From the NCBI RefSeq assembly GCF_014930455.1, contig NZ_JAAIYO010000014.1, positions 124,001 to 188,000 on the forward strand: 64,000 nucleotides of DNA, in the 5' to 3' direction. Each line of letters begins with the position of its first letter. The first letter of the stretch is position 1. Made by a program: the position numbers and the translations under genes. Below are positions 60,901 through 64,000 of the stretch, one piece after another. This DNA is from Corallococcus soli. GTDB lineage: Bacteria; Myxococcota; Myxococcia; Myxococcales; Myxococcaceae. Under the pieces are notes generated by a model. The model saw nothing but the letters and a program-made list of their open reading frames with translations. It was not told the origin of the DNA and did not search any database.

Positions 60901-61821
60901 ATGCATGACATCTATGGAAGGAACCTGGACCTCAACCTGCTCCGCGTCTTCGTCGTGGTGGCGGAGGCCGGCAGCGTCACGGCGGCGGCCGAGCGCCTCT
61001 ACCTCACGCAGCCCGCAGTGAGCGCGGCGTTGCGGCGTCTGGCCTCCACGGTGGGCACGCCCCTCTTCGTCCGCGCGGGGCGGGGGCTGGCGCTGACCAC
61101 GCGCGGCGAGCGCCTGCTCGCTTCGGCGCGGCCGCACCTGGGCGCGCTCGTCGACGCCACGCTGTCACCGGTGGCGTTCGACCCGAAGACGAGCGAGCGG
61201 ACGGTGCGCATCGGCCTGTCGGACGTGACGGAAGTCTGGCTGCTCCCTCCCCTGCTCCGGATCCTCGCCCGGGAGGCGCCGCGCATGCGGCTGGTGATCC
61301 TCCCCGTCCAGTTCCGCACCGTCGTGGAGGCCCTGACCGGCGCCACCGTGGACCTCGCGGTGACGGTGGCGGACGCGCTCCCGGCGGGCACGCGGCGCAT
61401 CGAGCTCTTCACGGGCAGCTTCGTGTGCCTCTTCGATCCACGCCACGCGCGCATCCCGAAGCGCCTCACCCTGGAGCGCTACCTGGAGCACGAGCACGTC
61501 ATCGTCTCCTACAACGGCGACCTGCGTGGCGTCATCGAGGACCACTTCGACGTCCAGCGCCGGGTGCGCGTGTCGGTGCCCTCGTTCCAGAGCATCGGGG
61601 CCCTGGTGGATGGGAGTGCGCTGCTGGCCACGGTGCCGGCCATGGTCGCGCGCGACATCCTCCGGCTGCGCCCGCACCTGAAGACGACGGCGGTGCCGCT
61701 CGCCCTTCAGGGCACGCCCCTGGAGCTGCTCTGGCGGGGCGCGGTCGACGACGACGAGGCCATCCGCTTCATCCGCGACCGCGTGGTGCAGGTGACGAAG
61801 GATCTCTGGAGCGGCGCGTAG
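60901..61821 (+). CDS. LysR-family transcriptional regulator
   Basis: A protein of 306 aa. The winged helix (LNLLRVFVVVAEAGSVTAAAERLYLTQPAVSAALRRL, in parts) is textbook LysR and ends in LFVRAGRGLALTTRGE. The periplasmic-binding-protein-like effector domain follows. No ribosome site is visible before the ATG; it may be leaderless or start downstream of an AUG-proximal promoter. Divergent to the aldo/keto reductase gene, the usual arrangement for a regulator and its target. Confidence 0.9.
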   Translation: MHDIYGRNLDLNLLRVFVVVAEAGSVTAAAERLYLTQPAVSAALRRLASTVGTPLFVRAGRGLALTTRGERLLASARPHLGALVDATLSPVAFDPKTSERTVRIGLSDVTEVWLLPPLLRILAREAPRMRLVILPVQFRTVVEALTGATVDLAVTVADALPAGTRRIELFTGSFVCLFDPRHARIPKRLTLERYLEHEHVIVSYNGDLRGVIEDHFDVQRRVRVSVPSFQSIGALVDGSALLATVPAMVARDILRLRPHLKTTAVPLALQGTPLELLWRGAVDDDEAIRFIRDRVVQVTKDLWSGA

Positions 61822-61839
61822 CTGGCCCGGTCGCCCCCA

Positions 61840-61869
61840 CGCGCCCGCGTCCATGACGGAGCGGGCGCG
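61840..61869. terminator. 9-bp perfect hairpin between convergent genes
   Basis: CGCGCCCGC (61840-61848) and GCGGGCGCG (61861-61869), loop 12 nt, between LysR and the convergent DUF3060 gene. Confidence 0.5.
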
Positions 61870-61881
61870 CGGTTCGTGCGA

Positions 61882-62253
61882 CTACTTCTCCTGGGTGACC
61901 TTGTTGTCCATGCCGGTGCGGCTGATCTTCGGCTTCGACTTGCCGTGGCCACGCTTCCAGGTGACGGTGTTGGACATCCCCGTCACGGAGATGAGGCGGG
62001 TGGCCTCCACCTTCACGACGTTGCTGGAGCCGTTGACGGTGACGCTCTTGCACTCGCCGGTCAGCGTGATGTTGTTGGACGCGCCGGTGATCTCCACCGT
62101 GCTGTCCGGCTTGCACTCGTGGGTCGCGGTCTCTCCCGAGCCGGTGACGTCGATGGTGGCCTCCTGCTCCGAGTCCTCCTCCGCGAGGGCCGTCATCGGG
62201 CCGAAGGTACACGCCACCATCATGAACACCGCGGTGCCGAGCTTCCTGTTCAT
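61882..62253 (-). CDS. DUF3060 exported protein
   Basis: A protein of 123 aa with a signal peptide (MMVACTFGPMTALA). The mature part is the right-handed repeat pattern of DUF3060: TVEITGASNNITLTGECKSVTVNGSSNVVKVEA, then ISVTGMSNTVTWKRG. Each turn has an N in a ladder position. A cysteine pair (HECK, GECK) may stabilise it. Function unknown. GGGGGA precedes the ATG. Confidence 0.85.
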   Translation of the reverse strand: MNRKLGTAVFMMVACTFGPMTALAEEDSEQEATIDVTGSGETATHECKPDSTVEITGASNNITLTGECKSVTVNGSSNVVKVEATRLISVTGMSNTVTWKRGHGKSKPKISRTGMDNKVTQEK

Positions 62254-62373
62254 CTGTCATTCCCCCTGATGTGAGGTGCGGGCCAGGTGTGGCGCCGCAC
62301 ACCCCCCATCTACGTAGCGGTCGGCGGGAGATTCAACTTTCGTGACAAGGCTTGTGCCCGCCCGTCATCAACC

Positions 62374-62835
62374 TCACGCGCCCGCGGTGACCCGCATGGC
62401 GAGCATGGGGCGGTACGCCGCGCGGTAGGACCAGGCCAGATAGGCCTCCAGGGCCAGGAGCACCACCGACAGCTCCACGCCCGAGGGCTCCAGGAAGACG
62501 TGGAACAGGAAGATGTTCACGATGACGGGCGCGATGAGCGCCAACGCCAGCGGCACGAAGCGGTTGGCCAGGAACATCGCCCCGGCCACCACCTCCGTGC
62601 CCTTCACCAGCCAGAACAGGTAGCCCGTCGCCTTCATCGCGATGCCAAAGGCGACCCCCGGGCTCGCCGGGTCCAGGTTCGGCGGCGGCGGGATGAAGTC
62701 GAAGAAGCCGTTGAGGCCGAAGACGAAGAAGACGAGCCCCAGCAGCAGGCGGGCCCCCGTCGGCAGGTGACGGGCCAGCGACTTCTTCTGGGGAGCCTCC
62801 ACGGTGGTGGAAGCGTTGGGAATGGAGGTGGCCAT
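62374..62835 (-). CDS. DoxX-like membrane protein
   Basis: A protein of 153 aa with four hydrophobic helices (ARLLLGLVFFVFGLNGFFDF, KATGYLFWLVKGTEVVAGAMFL, FVPLALALIAPVIVNIFLFHV and a last helix ending near AYLAWSYR). Early FGLNGFF and the central glycine are as in DoxX/DoxD proteins. The start at 62835 removes a long unrelated N-terminus and has GGAG upstream. Confidence 0.8.
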   Translation of the reverse strand: MATSIPNASTTVEAPQKKSLARHLPTGARLLLGLVFFVFGLNGFFDFIPPPPNLDPASPGVAFGIAMKATGYLFWLVKGTEVVAGAMFLANRFVPLALALIAPVIVNIFLFHVFLEPSGVELSVVLLALEAYLAWSYRAAYRPMLAMRVTAGA

Positions 62836-62987
62836 GGGGTGTGCTCCGGGAAAGAGGGCGTGCCGCATCCGGCGGGGTGCGCGGGCTTCTACTCCGCGAC
62901 GAACGAGGCGCCCACCCATCGACACCGATTTCATCTTCCTTTGAGGCCCACACACCGCCCCGCCGGTGCCTCCCACGCCCGTCGGGT

Positions 62988-63131
62988 TCAGCGCCCACCG
63001 TCCGCGTGGACCGCGAAGACGTCCCGCAGCCCCGCGATGAGCGCGTTGCCAGGGTATGCCACGCCGAGCGGCCCCAGCGCGTCACGCAGGGCCGTGAAGA
63101 GGGCCTGGACGTGGTGGGCGTTCAAGCCATC
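62988..63131 (-). pseudogene. In-frame continuation of the LRR protein beyond a stop codon
   Basis: After the LRR protein's TGA (63132-63134) the same frame continues as DGLNAHHVQALFTALRDALG, then PLGVAYPGNALIAGLRDVFA, to a TGA at 62988-62990. This 47-codon stretch has the composition and codon use of real coding DNA. A single base change (for example CGA to TGA) would explain it. Confidence 0.65.
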
Positions 63132-64000
63132 TCACGTCAGATCCCGGACGATGGCCTGGCTGCCTTCCCGGAAATTCTCCACCGCCGTGACATAGGGCGC
63201 GGCCGCGGGGATGTTGATGCGCAGGAGCAGCCCGAGCAGCGCGAGGACCTCCGTGAAGTCATACCGGCCCGACTTCGCGTCGTGGAAGGTTTCGAGGCGG
63301 ACGTACTCCGGACGGAACCAGGAGCCGACGTAGCCGGCGGCCTTCGCGGCGCTGTCCTCCACGCTCACGATGAGCTGCGAGTGGAGGTCCGGGTCCACCT
63401 CGGTCACCAGGGACTTGCGGACGGTCACCGACTTCAGGGCGGTGCTGTCGAAGCGGCGGCGGGGCAGCGTGCGCAGCGGCGTCCCATGGAAGGTCACCAC
63501 CTCCAGCTTCGGCAGCCGCGTGAGGACCTCCGGGAAGTCCCACATGAGCTGGACCTGGCTCCAGCCCCCGAAAACCCTCCGGACGTAGGCATACGGGTTG
63601 TTGACCAGGTTCACCGTTCGCAGCTCGACGCATTCCGCGAGCGAGTCCGGCAGCCGCCAGATGCAATTGCTCTCCAGGTCCAGCACCCGGAGCTTCTTCA
63701 GCGCCCCGATGGACTCCGGCAACGTCCGCAAGCCGTTGCCGCGCAGGTCCAGCTCCCGCAGCTCCGTGAGCTGCCCCAGGGCCTCCGGGAGCGTGCGCAA
63801 GTCGTTGCGCCGGAGGTTGAGCTTCTCCAGTCGGCGGAACTGGAACAGCTCTTCCGGCAGCGACGTGAGGCCCTTGTCCTCCAACGACACGCTCTTCACC
63901 TTGTCGGGCTCCGCCAGCTTCTTTGAAACCAGCTTTCGGAACGCGTCCCGAACGCTGGTGAAGGCGGGACGGGAGATGGGCTTGCCCGCGCTCAGCAGGC
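63132..64000 (-). CDS. Leucine-rich-repeat protein (5' end outside window), truncated by TGA
   Basis: About 289 codons are visible; the frame is open to base 64000, so the start lies outside. At least four LRR units are present: LEKLNLRRNDLRTLPEALGQ, LRELDLRGNGLRTLPESIGA, LRVLDLESNCIWRLPDSLAE and LRTVNLVNNPYAYV. They follow an LLSAGKPISRPAFTSVRDAF entry and end in a helical region (DFTEVLALLGLLLRINIP). LRR proteins of this layout bind partner proteins; the partner is unknown. The stop at 63132-63134 appears to be internal, because the frame continues coherently to 62988. Confidence 0.8.
   Translation of the reverse strand, partial: LLSAGKPISRPAFTSVRDAFRKLVSKKLAEPDKVKSVSLEDKGLTSLPEELFQFRRLEKLNLRRNDLRTLPEALGQLTELRELDLRGNGLRTLPESIGALKKLRVLDLESNCIWRLPDSLAECVELRTVNLVNNPYAYVRRVFGGWSQVQLMWDFPEVLTRLPKLEVVTFHGTPLRTLPRRRFDSTALKSVTVRKSLVTEVDPDLHSQLIVSVEDSAAKAAGYVGSWFRPEYVRLETFHDAKSGRYDFTEVLALLGLLLRINIPAAAPYVTAVENFREGSQAIVRDLT

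Noticed and set aside
1-64000. CRISPR arrays, insertion sequences, rRNA or tRNA genes
   Set aside because: No regular spacer-repeat units, transposase motifs or RNA gene patterns were seen; short tRNAs could still be missed by eye.

Overview
The window is very GC-rich, densely packed chromosomal DNA that looks like a myxobacterium of the Myxococcus/Corallococcus/Pyxidicoccus group. The signs are many Sec or lipoprotein-tagged proteins of unknown role, an Imm11 immunity protein (the family named after the M. xanthus protein MXAN_0049), a broken MYXO-CTERM sorting tail, NtrC-type sigma-54 regulation, and paralogue families typical of large accessory genomes. I found no rRNA, tRNA, CRISPR array or insertion sequence. 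All assignments come from reading the sequence by eye; nothing was searched against a database.

Layout. 1-9.6 kb: an ELWxxDGT-repeat protein cut by the window edge, a 1128-aa peptidoglycan-binding/C39-like peptidase protein, a B-box membrane protein, a DUF2652 cyclase-like protein, an OmpA-family protein, BioY, a methyltransferase and a small lipoprotein. 9.8-14.9 kb (minus strand): a DUF4157 protein and an acyltransferase-3 gene flanked by two GNAT/FemAB-like paralogues, perhaps surface glycan modification. 15-21.4 kb: secreted and membrane proteins, including a caspase-like dyad protein, an M20 peptidase and an S28/PS-10-like serine peptidase. 21.4-27.3 kb: a minus-strand cluster of NtrY-like kinase, NtrC-type regulator, Omp85/BamA-like protein and DUF4390-like protein. 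27.5-32.1 kb: small proteins, an OmpA/MotB-like protein, a MYXO-CTERM remnant, a GH43 lipoprotein and an SMI1-like protein. 32.2-35.7 kb: a four-gene polymorphic-toxin cassette (non-catalytic ketosynthase-fold protein, AHH nuclease, Imm11, Imm49) behind a structured leader. 36-48.7 kb: a PI-PLC-like lipase with a crystallin-type C-terminus, amidohydrolase, imine-reductase-like enzyme, alpha/beta hydrolase, DUF885 protein, Cys-rich lipoprotein, methyltransferase, an M57-like protein with an altered catalytic motif, and a membrane-anchored ferritin-like protein. 48.8-58.7 kb: a DTW protein, then three tandem Hsp100/Clp-like AAA+ genes. 58.8-64 kb: two crystallin-like secreted paralogues, a divergent aldo/keto reductase-LysR pair, DUF3060, DoxX and a leucine-rich-repeat gene with an in-frame stop.

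The best candidate for an undescribed system is the three-ATPase operon at 49544-58634. All three proteins have a similar, unfamiliar N-terminal domain instead of Clp_N. All lack the Walker B glutamate in the first AAA+ ring, and all lack the GYVG-type pore loop in an otherwise intact second ring. The first, and less clearly the second, ends in a domain that reads like the N-terminal and PCRF parts of peptide-chain release factor 2, without SPF and GGQ.

How genes work together. The clearest units are the toxin-immunity cassette (translationally coupled ORFs), the kinase-regulator-BamA-DUF4390 cluster, the ATPase operon, the glycan-modification genes and the divergent AKR/LysR pair. Several convergent pairs are separated by strong perfect hairpins that probably act as bidirectional terminators.
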